A stretch of 58,162 nt of DNA from Lentisphaeraceae bacterium (lineage in GTDB: Bacteria > Verrucomicrobiota > Lentisphaeria > Lentisphaerales > Lentisphaeraceae). Below the pieces are notes generated by a model. The model worked only from the letters and a program-made list of their open reading frames with translations. It was not told the origin of the DNA and did no database searches. Each line of letters begins with the position of its first letter. The stretch's first letter is position 1. A program made the translations under genes and the position numbers. This document shows, piece after piece, positions 36,223-44,391 of this stretch. The stretch lies in the NCBI GenBank assembly GCA_021232515.1, contig JAJPOQ010000061.1:1-58162 (forward strand). The letters are read 5' to 3'.

Positions 36223-37374
36223 ATGAATTACTTAAAGGTCTACGCAGAAAAGAATAGTGCTAAATGGTTTACAGAGTTTAAGAAAGCTTTTAAAAATAGC
36301 GATTTAGAACTGTATAGTTTTCCCGAATCTATCATAGATGACTTTGGGACAATAGCTGGAAACGGCAGTGTTTCTGGTATTCAAGTGAAAGGTGAAGGTG
36401 GCACTCTTTTAGTTCGACCTTTGAGTTATAACTCGACCTTTGATTTGAAGTTATTTTCTAGCCTAATAAAACACTTTGCTGAAAATGGTTTCCGCTTGAA
36501 ATTTGCAGGTGAGCCTATTTCGGATGTTAGTGTATTTCTCGATTCTAAAAAATTTATTGACCTCGATTCAAGTGACTCTTTTGAGCGCGATAAAAGAAGA
36601 ATTTCAAAAGTACCGCTTTTAAAAGTATGTGAGGGTAAAAGCGACTCAGCGAAAGAAAGGCTTCTTGCTGACTTGATGCACGAATTTACTTTTGCAACGA
36701 CTCCTGAGATGTACCCAGTTGATGATAAAGAATCTTTTATTTGGGATGGTTCAGCAGTGTGTATGAGTGACTTTCCAGAGCAGGTTTTATTTAGCCAAAA
36801 GTCTTTCGATGGCAAACTCCGAGGTTTGATCGAGTTTGACTCATTTCAAGAAACTTTGCCGAATTTAGTTTTTAAAGATGACTCAGGGATTTTTCTTCGT
36901 TCATCAAACAACCTGAGCTCAAGCGACATAAAAGCTTTGAATGTAAGAATGGAAAAGTTTGAAGCTGCCCCCAAGCCTAAGAAGCCTGAGAAATTAACTA
37001 TCTCAGTAGGAGAGTTGGAAGAATTGTCATATGAGATGTCAAAGACTGTCTTCAATGGTAAGTCTCTAGAGAAGTTTAAAAACTCTAAAATCAAGTCAGG
37101 TATGAGTGAGGGACAATTAGAAACCACAGGTTTGGCTGTTTCGGCTATTTTGGAAATAGCTGCGACTTCAAAAGGCAAGAGCCTTGAGAAAATGACCGCA
37201 GAACTTAAAGAGAAAATAAGCCTAACTAAAGAAGCGTCCTTGGCAGTGGCAAATGGTTTCTTTAAAGCAGCCAAAGAAGAACCTGAAGAAAAAGAAAAGT
37301 CACATAATAAGCTAATCTATGCTGGTGTTGGCTTAATGATCTTAGTTGTCGCGATTAAGCTGATTTTGAAATAG
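36223..37374 (+). CDS. Hypothetical tail-anchored protein
   Basis: A 383-residue protein. It is soluble for most of its length and ends in one C-terminal hydrophobic helix (LIYAGVGLMILVVAIKLILK), so it is probably tail-anchored with its bulk in the cytoplasm. I recognise no domain. There is no clear ribosome binding site. An out-of-frame ATG at 36213 begins a 14-codon reading frame (MDFDELLKGLRRKE) that looks like a plausible N-terminus; a one-base shift near 36245 would join it to the main frame, so a sequencing error or true frameshift should be considered. Confidence 0.55.
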   Translation: MNYLKVYAEKNSAKWFTEFKKAFKNSDLELYSFPESIIDDFGTIAGNGSVSGIQVKGEGGTLLVRPLSYNSTFDLKLFSSLIKHFAENGFRLKFAGEPISDVSVFLDSKKFIDLDSSDSFERDKRRISKVPLLKVCEGKSDSAKERLLADLMHEFTFATTPEMYPVDDKESFIWDGSAVCMSDFPEQVLFSQKSFDGKLRGLIEFDSFQETLPNLVFKDDSGIFLRSSNNLSSSDIKALNVRMEKFEAAPKPKKPEKLTISVGELEELSYEMSKTVFNGKSLEKFKNSKIKSGMSEGQLETTGLAVSAILEIAATSKGKSLEKMTAELKEKISLTKEASLAVANGFFKAAKEEPEEKEKSHNKLIYAGVGLMILVVAIKLILK

Positions 37375-37658
37375 CTTTAAAGAATGGTGTCGGATCGCGG
37401 ATAGCCTGTTCCCATTAAGATTTAATCTATTGAACATGATCTACAAGATGAACCTTATGGGTAAATAGAGTCTAGTTATTATTGGCTTCAAATTTAATAG
37501 GAATTGTATTGATCTGGTAAAATCTGTCTAGAGATCTTTTATGCATTGTCCTGAATAATTCTGGATGATTTACTTCGAAAGCCCCGATGAATATTAAGTT
37601 ACTCAATCAATACGTCATGTGTTAGTGTCTTATAGATAAAATAATTGTGGAGAAAAAA
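37375..37658. other. Intergenic region, 284 nt, no gene seen
   Basis: This A/T-rich stretch separates the tail-anchored protein from the DUF1080 gene. No open frame of note, no tRNA-like fold and no strong hairpin is seen. A GGAG ribosome binding site at its end belongs to the next gene. Confidence 0.5.
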
Positions 37659-38342
37659 ATGATTAAAAAGTCTCTAGTTGCATCATTATTAGCGGCGTTA
37701 TTTAGCCTTTCAGCGACAGCAGGAGAATGGGAAACTCTGTTCAATGGAAAAGATATTTCGGCTTGGGAGAAAAAAGGCGGTGAAGCAACTTATAAAGTTG
37801 AAGATGGTAGTATCGTTGGTACGACTAAACCGAATACCCCAAATACATTTTTATGCCCTCCTAAGAAGTATAGTGATTTCGAATTAACTTTCGATGTGAA
37901 GTGTGATCCAGCACTAAACTTAGGTGTACAAATTCGCTCTATCTCAAATAAGGAAGAAGTTCCCTCAAAGCTTGAAGGTGCGGATAAAAAGAAAGCTCTA
38001 AGTAGAGCTAACGGTAAATCTCTTTTTGGCCCTCAAGTTGAAATCGCAGCGAATGGAAATGCTGCTGGTGTTTGGTTTGAGGCAGTAGGTGGATGGCTTT
38101 TAAAGCCTAAGCCGGAGATCACCAACAAAACTTATAAAAAAGAAGATTGGAATAGCTACAGAATTTTAGTTAAAGGTGATCATATTCAGGTTTGGGTTAA
38201 TGACACACAGATTTCTGATGGCAAAGACACAAGAACTCATTTTAGAAATGGACGTCTGGGTTTTCAGGTCCACGGAGTTGGTAAAAGAAAAGATCCACTT
38301 TCGGTGCGTTGGAAGAATATAAAGATTCGTACTGTTGAGTAA
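37659..38342 (+). CDS. Secreted DUF1080 protein (3-keto-disaccharide hydrolase / laminin-G-like fold)
   Basis: A 227-residue protein. The open frame extends to a GTG at 37647, but the ATG at 37659 has GGAG seven bases upstream and begins a clean signal peptide (IKKSLVASLLAALFSLSATA). The mature part is a single DUF1080 domain: WETLFNGKDISAWE, FELTFDVKCDPALNLGVQIRS, GPQVEIAANG, WNSYRILVKGDHIQVWVND, and VRWKNIKIR at the end. The family includes enzymes acting on 3-keto-glycosides and is abundant in this bacterial group. The same domain ends the proteins at 50794 and 55280. A terminator follows. Confidence 0.88.
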   Translation: MIKKSLVASLLAALFSLSATAGEWETLFNGKDISAWEKKGGEATYKVEDGSIVGTTKPNTPNTFLCPPKKYSDFELTFDVKCDPALNLGVQIRSISNKEEVPSKLEGADKKKALSRANGKSLFGPQVEIAANGNAAGVWFEAVGGWLLKPKPEITNKTYKKEDWNSYRILVKGDHIQVWVNDTQISDGKDTRTHFRNGRLGFQVHGVGKRKDPLSVRWKNIKIRTVE

Positions 38343-38361
38343 ACTTTAGATAACTACTTTT

Positions 38362-38397
38362 AAGCCAAGGTTACTTTGAGTGACCTTGGCTTTTTTC
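38362..38397 (+). terminator. Intrinsic terminator after the DUF1080 gene
   Basis: AGCCAAGGTTAC pairs with GTGACCTTGGCT (one G-U) around TTTGA, followed by TTTTTTCTTTTTT. It is one of the strongest terminators in the window. Confidence 0.92.
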
Positions 38398-38421
38398 TTT
38401 TTTAGAATAAGCGATAAATGC

Positions 38422-38706
38422 TTATTCAGCCTTATCGTTCTTCTCGTCTGACTTTGGAGTTTTCTTATTAATAGGAGCTTTTTTGACTCGAACAAGATAA
38501 TCGTCAATTCGCGTATCATTTAGATTTTTGATCGCAGCTTTTGCTTCGCCAACTTTGGGCATTTCTACAAAGGCAAAACCTTTAGACTCTTTAGTCTCAG
38601 GATCCATGATAAGTTTGCAGTATTGGATCTTTCCATAAGCTTCGAAAAGTTTTTTTAGGTCACTTTCGGTAGTAACTCTATTTAGGTTTCGAACTAGTAT
38701 TTTCAT
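38422..38706 (-). CDS. Small RNA-binding protein with one RRM
   Basis: A 94-residue protein with a single RNA-recognition motif. RNP2 is ILVRNL at residues 3-8 and RNP1 is KGFAFVEM near residue 43, both with aromatic residues typical of RNA contact. A short Lys-rich tail follows. Similar glycine-poor RRM proteins in cyanobacteria and PVC bacteria bind mRNA, some in the cold. It is monocistronic and lies downstream of sbcC by 36 nt. Confidence 0.9.
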   Translation of the reverse strand: MKILVRNLNRVTTESDLKKLFEAYGKIQYCKLIMDPETKESKGFAFVEMPKVGEAKAAIKNLNDTRIDDYLVRVKKAPINKKTPKSDEKNDKAE

Positions 38707-38742
38707 GTTTACTCACAGCATTGATTATGTATGTAGTGTGAG

Positions 38743-41700
38743 CTAAAGACTCACGGCAAATTTCTCATCTAGCTTGCTTATACCCAAGCCTTCATTTGTC
38801 TTCAGTTGGATTTTAGAAGGAATTCTTTCTTTTAAAGCCGCAACATGGGAGATAACTCCGATCATTTTACCCGATGCTTGAAGATGGTCAAGGGCACTTA
38901 GTGCAGTTTCAAGAGTTTCAGGGTCGAGAGTTCCAAAGCCTTCATCAAGGAAGAGAGACTCTATGTTAACTCGGTCGCTAGCTAAGTCTGAAAGGGCTAG
39001 AGCGAGAGCAAGACTGACTAAAAAGCTTTCACCACCAGAAAGAGTTTCGACAGGACGAGTTATGTCAGCTTGGAAACTATCGATAACACAAAGGTCGAGA
39101 CTGTTTTCGTGTTGACGAACCAATGAGTAACGTTCATGAAGTCTAGTCAGGTGGTGATTGGCCAAAATAATTAAGTGGTCAAGAGTGAGCCCTTGAGCAA
39201 AGTTTCGAAATGACTGGCCGTCTGCGCTACCGATCAAGCTTGAGAGAGTAGCCCACAGCGTAAAGACTTTTTGTTGTTGTTCTATTTTTTTGCTTTTCTC
39301 GTCGAGCTGTTTTTTGAGGTTCTCTTGTTCTTTTGTTTGGACTAAGAGGTTATTTCTTTCGGTGTGGAGCTTTTCCAATTCAGTGTTTGTTATAGCTTGG
39401 ATTTTCAAGAGTTCTTCTTGAGAGTTTTCAGTAAGCTTCTTCTCGAGTTCGGTATTTAATTCTTTTTCGGCATCTACTAATCTTGTTTTGCTTACTGTAA
39501 GGCTTTCGTTTATTTCTTTTTGAAGCTGTTGGAGACTGTGGATTTCTTGCTCTTTTAGTACATTTTTCAAGAGCTCGCTTTCGTCTTTGAATGAGGACTT
39601 TTCGAGAGCCTGTTTAAATGTTTGACTAGATGCGTTTATTTCTTTTTCGAGTTCTTCTTTGGTGCTTTCTAGCTCTTTTATAGAGGCTTCAAATGCAGAA
39701 TTTTGCTTTTGAAGTGATTCTAGATTTAATTTTAGTTCGTTCAGCTTCTTTTCAGCTTTCTCGAAAGTATGTAGAAGCTTCTTTAACTCTGTTTTTGTTG
39801 ATTTTTCGCCAAAGGTAGAAAGTCTTTTTTTCTGCAGTTCGTTGAGAGTTTGTAGCTGTGTTTCAACTTTAGATTTTATAGAATTGATTTCAGTCGACAA
39901 ATTCTCAATAGTCTTGCCATTTAAAGACAATTGATGAGAAAGCTCTGTTTGGCTTTTGCTGGTACTTATCTCGTTGTCTTGAGCTTGTTTATATTGAGCA
40001 ATGGCATTTTTGGCTGAAGAGACTTTTTCTATAGTTGTTTCGCCATTTATACCAGCAGGGAGTAATTCAGCTATCTTGTCTTGGTTTTCAATGTTTTGCT
40101 GTTTTTGATTCTGGATAGACTCTGTGAGTTCTTGAATCTTATTTTGACCATTTTTGATTCGCTCTGCGAGAATATCCTTTTCACTTAAGGTCTTGCTGTT
40201 ATCATTTTCTTTTTGCAGGACTTTAGCTTTTAAGTCATTTATTTGTTTGTCTAATTGATGAACCTTTTTGACTTTGAGAGAAAGCTCGTCAAAGCTCTTT
40301 TGGAAATTTTGACAAAATGCTTGAATGGCTTGCTCATTTTGAGCGTCGAGCTCTATCTGTAATGCGTTGCATGACTCGTTCCATTTTTTCAGTTCGCTCG
40401 AGTAAATCTTGAGCTCAGAGTCAATCTCTTTTTTTTGATTGCCGATATTTTCTCTATACTTTTCGTCATCTTTTTGAAGAGTGATGAGGCTTCGTTGGGC
40501 ATCTTGGAAATCGAGTTCAGCTTTTTGACAGTTTTTTTGATCATCATCTGTTTTAAGTTCAGAGTATTGTTTGATCGCAGGGTGCTCAGTTGAGCCGCAA
40601 ACCATGCATGGATCATCAACTTGTAACTTGTCTCGGTAAATTTGAAGATCTTGTATGAGTCTATTTTTCTCAAGGAGGTCGCGTGATTGTTGTAAGATGA
40701 TGCCCTTATCATTTACTTTTTGAGTTAGAAGAGGGATGTCTTTGGTAATGCTTGTGTGAAGACTTTCTTGTGACTTAAGTCTCTGTTTTTTCTGCTCTAA
40801 AGCGTGAAGTATGTCTCGTATACGTAAAGAGTCTTTTGGTAGGTTTTGAACGAGCAAGTTTCTTTTATTTTCACTTTCTATAAGGCTCTCAAGCTTGTCT
40901 TGAGGATTGAGCTCTTTCAGTGATAGACTTAAAGAATCTATTTGTTTTTTATCTGAACTTTGCTGATTGTTTTGGCTTTTGAGTAATTCTTCTTTGCTTG
41001 CGAGCTCTAACTTAAGCTGAGCTAGACCGTCGTTATAGCGCTTTAGAGTTTGTTCTGACTTTGTGAGCTGTTCGGCACTATTTTTAGATTCTGTAATCAA
41101 TTGTTGGATCAGAGGGATCTTACTTTCTAGATCTTTGATATGTTGATTTTGCTCAATCCAAGATTTTATACTGGCTAGATACTCATTGACTTTTTGAAGG
41201 CTTTTTTGATTCTCTATCTCTTTTGTTTTTTCAGCGGATAGTTTCTTTTCAAACTCCACTAGCTTTGCCTGAGGTTCTTTGATCTGTATCTCTAAGGATA
41301 AAAGCTCTTTATCCAAAGGCATGACAGTATGGTAAATGAGCTCTTCTTGCTGCTTTTTCTCATTGTGAAGCTTTCGAAAGTTTTGATTTTCAGTATCAAA
41401 AGACTTTTGGTCGTTAGCTAATTTATTTAGAAGATCTTTATGTTGATTGCTGACTTCGGCAATTCTCTGCTTGTGATGTTTTAGTTTCTTTTTGTTTTGT
41501 TGAGCTGCATCGAAAAGTTTAAATAGATTTAAAGCAGGGATGGCTTTGTCTAATTTTAGAAAATCTTGTTTGTGATTCGCTTGCCTCTCTTGAGCAACTT
41601 TTAAGGAAGCTTGAGCATCGTTGATTTTAATTTTGAAAGATTTGATGCTTTCTAGCCACTGAATTTTCTTTTCAGTATCTTTTAGTTCTTTTGTTGAAGA

Positions 41701-42399
41701 CTCAACAGCTTTGCTAAGTGTTTTGAATTCCTTTTCCATCTCCGCCATTTCATCTTCAGAAAGAAGTTGGACTCCATCCAATTCAACTTGTAGAAGCTTA
41801 AGCTTTTCTTCTTCTTTTCTCATGCGGCGGAAAGTGAGTTTGGAGACTTCACCGTATATTTCTGTACCGGTTATTTCTTCAAGAAGTTCAGCCTTTTTCT
41901 TTTTGTCGGCTTTTAGGAAGGCTGTAAAGTTGCCTTGGGCAAGGAGGATAGAACGAGTGAAACGCTCAAAGTTTAATCCACATATATTTTCAACTTTCTT
42001 TAGTTTGTCAGAAAGTTTTGTGGTTATTATTTCGCCATTGTCAGCAAGGCAGAGTTCACAGCGCGGAGGTTGAAGAGAACCACTTGCCTTTTTACCGGCG
42101 CGGTGTTGTTCCCAGCGGGCGCGGTATTTTTTGTTATTACTTAAAAAAGTAAGCTCTGCGAAGCATTGAGCCGTATGACGAGTCATGAGTTCATTTGATT
42201 CTTTAGAAAGAGTCGAGAGCCTTGGCGTTCGATGATAAAGAGCTAAGCATATGGCGTCCAAAATGGTCGTTTTGCCAGCACCTGTTGGACCAGAAATAAG
42301 GAACAAAGAGTCTTCGCTAAACTCTTGAGACTCAAAGTCTATAAACCATTCGTCTTTCAGAGAGTTTAAGTTTTTGAAGCGCAGAGAAAGGATTTTCAT
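38743..42399 (-). CDS. sbcC: Exonuclease subunit SbcC (Rad50-like ATPase)
   Basis: A 1218-residue SMC-like ATPase. It has Walker A GPTGAGKTT at about residue 38, long coiled coils on both sides, and a zinc hook CMVC (usually CPVC) near residue 595. The C-terminal part has the ABC signature LSGGESFLVSLALA and Walker B LFLDEGFGTLD. With SbcD it cuts hairpins and protein-blocked DNA ends. Length is slightly above the E. coli protein (1048). Its ATG overlaps the sbcD stop as ATGA. Confidence 0.95.
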   Translation of the reverse strand: MKILSLRFKNLNSLKDEWFIDFESQEFSEDSLFLISGPTGAGKTTILDAICLALYHRTPRLSTLSKESNELMTRHTAQCFAELTFLSNNKKYRARWEQHRAGKKASGSLQPPRCELCLADNGEIITTKLSDKLKKVENICGLNFERFTRSILLAQGNFTAFLKADKKKKAELLEEITGTEIYGEVSKLTFRRMRKEEEKLKLLQVELDGVQLLSEDEMAEMEKEFKTLSKAVESSTKELKDTEKKIQWLESIKSFKIKINDAQASLKVAQERQANHKQDFLKLDKAIPALNLFKLFDAAQQNKKKLKHHKQRIAEVSNQHKDLLNKLANDQKSFDTENQNFRKLHNEKKQQEELIYHTVMPLDKELLSLEIQIKEPQAKLVEFEKKLSAEKTKEIENQKSLQKVNEYLASIKSWIEQNQHIKDLESKIPLIQQLITESKNSAEQLTKSEQTLKRYNDGLAQLKLELASKEELLKSQNNQQSSDKKQIDSLSLSLKELNPQDKLESLIESENKRNLLVQNLPKDSLRIRDILHALEQKKQRLKSQESLHTSITKDIPLLTQKVNDKGIILQQSRDLLEKNRLIQDLQIYRDKLQVDDPCMVCGSTEHPAIKQYSELKTDDDQKNCQKAELDFQDAQRSLITLQKDDEKYRENIGNQKKEIDSELKIYSSELKKWNESCNALQIELDAQNEQAIQAFCQNFQKSFDELSLKVKKVHQLDKQINDLKAKVLQKENDNSKTLSEKDILAERIKNGQNKIQELTESIQNQKQQNIENQDKIAELLPAGINGETTIEKVSSAKNAIAQYKQAQDNEISTSKSQTELSHQLSLNGKTIENLSTEINSIKSKVETQLQTLNELQKKRLSTFGEKSTKTELKKLLHTFEKAEKKLNELKLNLESLQKQNSAFEASIKELESTKEELEKEINASSQTFKQALEKSSFKDESELLKNVLKEQEIHSLQQLQKEINESLTVSKTRLVDAEKELNTELEKKLTENSQEELLKIQAITNTELEKLHTERNNLLVQTKEQENLKKQLDEKSKKIEQQQKVFTLWATLSSLIGSADGQSFRNFAQGLTLDHLIILANHHLTRLHERYSLVRQHENSLDLCVIDSFQADITRPVETLSGGESFLVSLALALALSDLASDRVNIESLFLDEGFGTLDPETLETALSALDHLQASGKMIGVISHVAALKERIPSKIQLKTNEGLGISKLDEKFAVSL

Positions 42400-43625
42400 A
42401 AATCTTCTCCACTTATGGCCTGTTGATGAATCTCTTTAAAGGCTTCTTTGAGCTCAGCTAAAATTTTGGAGTCGAACTCTGCAGAGACGAGTTTTCGCTC
42501 AAAGACTTCTTCGATGGTCATTTCTTTGAGGGTCACTTCTTTTTCGCTAGTGGTGTGTTTGCCATTTTTCTTTTTTCGCTCTCGACGAAAGCGAAGTATC
42601 TCAATTGGTAGCTCTTTGCAGATGTCTTTTACAAAACTTTGAGCTGCAGAAATTTCTATTTCATTATTAATAACTATCTCAACCCAAGTCCTCAGTTCAC
42701 CTTCCGAACTTAAAGACATGAGTTGTGTTTGTATATCTTCTAGACTTCCAGAAATCGACTTCAGGATTCTTGAGGTCGGTATTTGTAGGTTTTCGACTGT
42801 GAGCTTTTTGTCATTGTCGAGTTCGACTAAGTGAACGACTTTTGGGTGTTTAGCTTCTGGGAAACTCATTGGAATAGGGGAGCCACAGTAACGGATATGT
42901 TTATTTGCTCCGAAACTTTGTTCTTTATGTAGATGGCCAAGGGCGACATAGTTAAACTCGTCGGGGAAGTCTCCTGAACTATAGCTTTCTAGAGAACCGA
43001 TGTAGATGTCTCTGACGCCATCGGTCAATTCACCTCCAGATGTGGTGAGATGGCCAGTGGCGATGATCGGTAAGTCTTTTTGAACTTGTTTGTTTATTTC
43101 TTGAGCTCGTTCAAGAGTTTTGCTGTAGTGTTGTTTTATTCCGCGTCGAAGAGCTTCTCTTTTATTTTCAATGGTTTCGCCTTCATTGGATAGTCGGACA
43201 TCCCTTTCTCTTAAAAAAGGGACGGCACATACTATGGCAGCATCTTGGGAATCGTGGTTTTGAAGGAGAAAGGTTTCTTCTTCTGCGCTGCAGTTTCCAC
43301 TTATAACATGAATGTTAAGCAGTTTTAAAAGAGTACTAGACTCATTGAGCGTAGAAACCGAGTCGTGATTTCCACCAACGATAATCACCTGACATGAGCG
43401 ACAGCGTTGATTTAGTTCTTTTAGAAAATCGAAATAAAGGTGACGTGCATAACTTGGAGGTGTGGCAGTATCAAATATATCCCCAGCAACTATGAGTGCA
43501 TCGACTTTGAGTGTTTCGATTTGATTCAGTAACCAGCTTAAAAACTGCTTATGTTCTTCTTCGCGACTGCGGTTGATGAAGCTTTGGCCTAGGTGCCAGT
43601 CAGATGTATGAAGAAAGCGAAACAA
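42396..43625 (-). CDS. sbcD: Exonuclease subunit SbcD (Mre11-like nuclease)
   Basis: A 409-residue metallophosphoesterase-type nuclease. It has the metal-binding motifs FLHTSDWHLGQ, VAGDIFDTA, VGGNHDS and YVALGHLHKEQ. It supplies the Mn2+-dependent nuclease of the SbcCD complex. The start is TTG at 43625, with GAGG about eight bases upstream. A basic segment RRERKKKNGKH near residue 340 is an unusual addition. Confidence 0.93.
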   Translation of the reverse strand: MFRFLHTSDWHLGQSFINRSREEEHKQFLSWLLNQIETLKVDALIVAGDIFDTATPPSYARHLYFDFLKELNQRCRSCQVIIVGGNHDSVSTLNESSTLLKLLNIHVISGNCSAEEETFLLQNHDSQDAAIVCAVPFLRERDVRLSNEGETIENKREALRRGIKQHYSKTLERAQEINKQVQKDLPIIATGHLTTSGGELTDGVRDIYIGSLESYSSGDFPDEFNYVALGHLHKEQSFGANKHIRYCGSPIPMSFPEAKHPKVVHLVELDNDKKLTVENLQIPTSRILKSISGSLEDIQTQLMSLSSEGELRTWVEIVINNEIEISAAQSFVKDICKELPIEILRFRRERKKKNGKHTTSEKEVTLKEMTIEEVFERKLVSAEFDSKILAELKEAFKEIHQQAISGEDL

Positions 43626-43762
43626 GTTTAAAACCTCTTTAGATATTGTCCAAAAATAGTCTTAAGCCGAGTGAAGACAAGCCCAAGATATTATAAGAAT
43701 TTGCTTAAGAGTCAGGGATTATTTATAATTGCTTAATAATCAGTGTGTTTGAGAGGTGTGTT

Positions 43763-44140
43763 ATGAAGAATATAATCAAAGTTTGTGTGTTGATTGTTAT
43801 TGCTGTCCTATGTATCGACCCTTATGCAAATTATAAGGTTGATAAAGGTTTTGAAGAGTTGAATCCAGATCAGTGTATGGCTGGTGCAGAGATAAAGCGA
43901 CGATTGTGGAAGCACTATCAAGCTGTGTCAATTTATAAAAAAGTTCAGAAGAAGTTCCCCGAGTATGATGGTTTAGCGAAAACTCAGTATTTTTTGGCTT
44001 ATTGCTATGAAAAAGAGGGCCAGGATAAAATGGCAATGACTGAGTACAGCAAGTATATCGAGTTATATCCGAGTGATGAGTTTCACAGTATCGCCAAGAA
44101 GCGTTTGTCTAACTTAGAAGCCAATGCGAGTGCAGACTAA
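43763..44140 (+). CDS. Small anchored TPR-like protein
   Basis: A 125-residue protein from the ATG at 43763, which has GAGAGG seven bases upstream; an in-frame GTG at 43745 lacks this. An N-terminal hydrophobic segment (IIKVCVLIVIAVLCI) acts as a signal anchor. The remainder holds about two TPR units (QAVSIYKKVQKKFPEY, TQYFLAYCYEKEGQDKMAMTEYSKYIELYP), resembling fragments of BamD/YbgF-type proteins. Function unknown. Its end overlaps the stop of the convergent small gene by 4 nt. Confidence 0.7.
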   Translation: MKNIIKVCVLIVIAVLCIDPYANYKVDKGFEELNPDQCMAGAEIKRRLWKHYQAVSIYKKVQKKFPEYDGLAKTQYFLAYCYEKEGQDKMAMTEYSKYIELYPSDEFHSIAKKRLSNLEANASAD

Positions 44141-44382
44141 GAGAGAATGTCTTTTGGTGATTGACCATCTATGGAAATGACTTCAACATCTTTTGATTCG
44201 CACCAGTGAATTTCTCCATTTGGAAATGCTAGAGCTAACATTGGTAGCTCACCGCTGTCAGTTTTAGTGGTTGTGAGCAGAAATCCACTCGAGTTACTGT
44301 ATCCAGCTTTGAAGGCTCCAAAGCCGCAGCCTATAAGAATTAGGTTTTTGCCCGTTTCTATGTGTTTTACTATTGTCGCCAT
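44137..44382 (-). CDS. Small hypothetical protein
   Basis: An 81-residue protein with a conserved-looking core (ILIGCGFGAFKAGYSNSSGF) and HWCESKDVEVISIDG. It has no signal peptide and reads as a compact beta-rich domain. I recognise no family. It lies 9 nt after the stop of nothing on its own strand; the next minus-strand gene ends here at 44392 upstream in the map, so the larger TPR gene is transcribed first and the two are likely one operon. Confidence 0.55.
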   Translation of the reverse strand: MATIVKHIETGKNLILIGCGFGAFKAGYSNSSGFLLTTTKTDSGELPMLALAFPNGEIHWCESKDVEVISIDGQSPKDILS

Positions 44383-44391
44383 GAAGTCCCT

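Noticed and set aside
38743..43625. sbcCD as part of a novel defence system
   Set aside because: Both proteins have normal motifs and the usual ATGA overlap; flanking genes (RRM protein, TPR protein) show no defence-associated domain.
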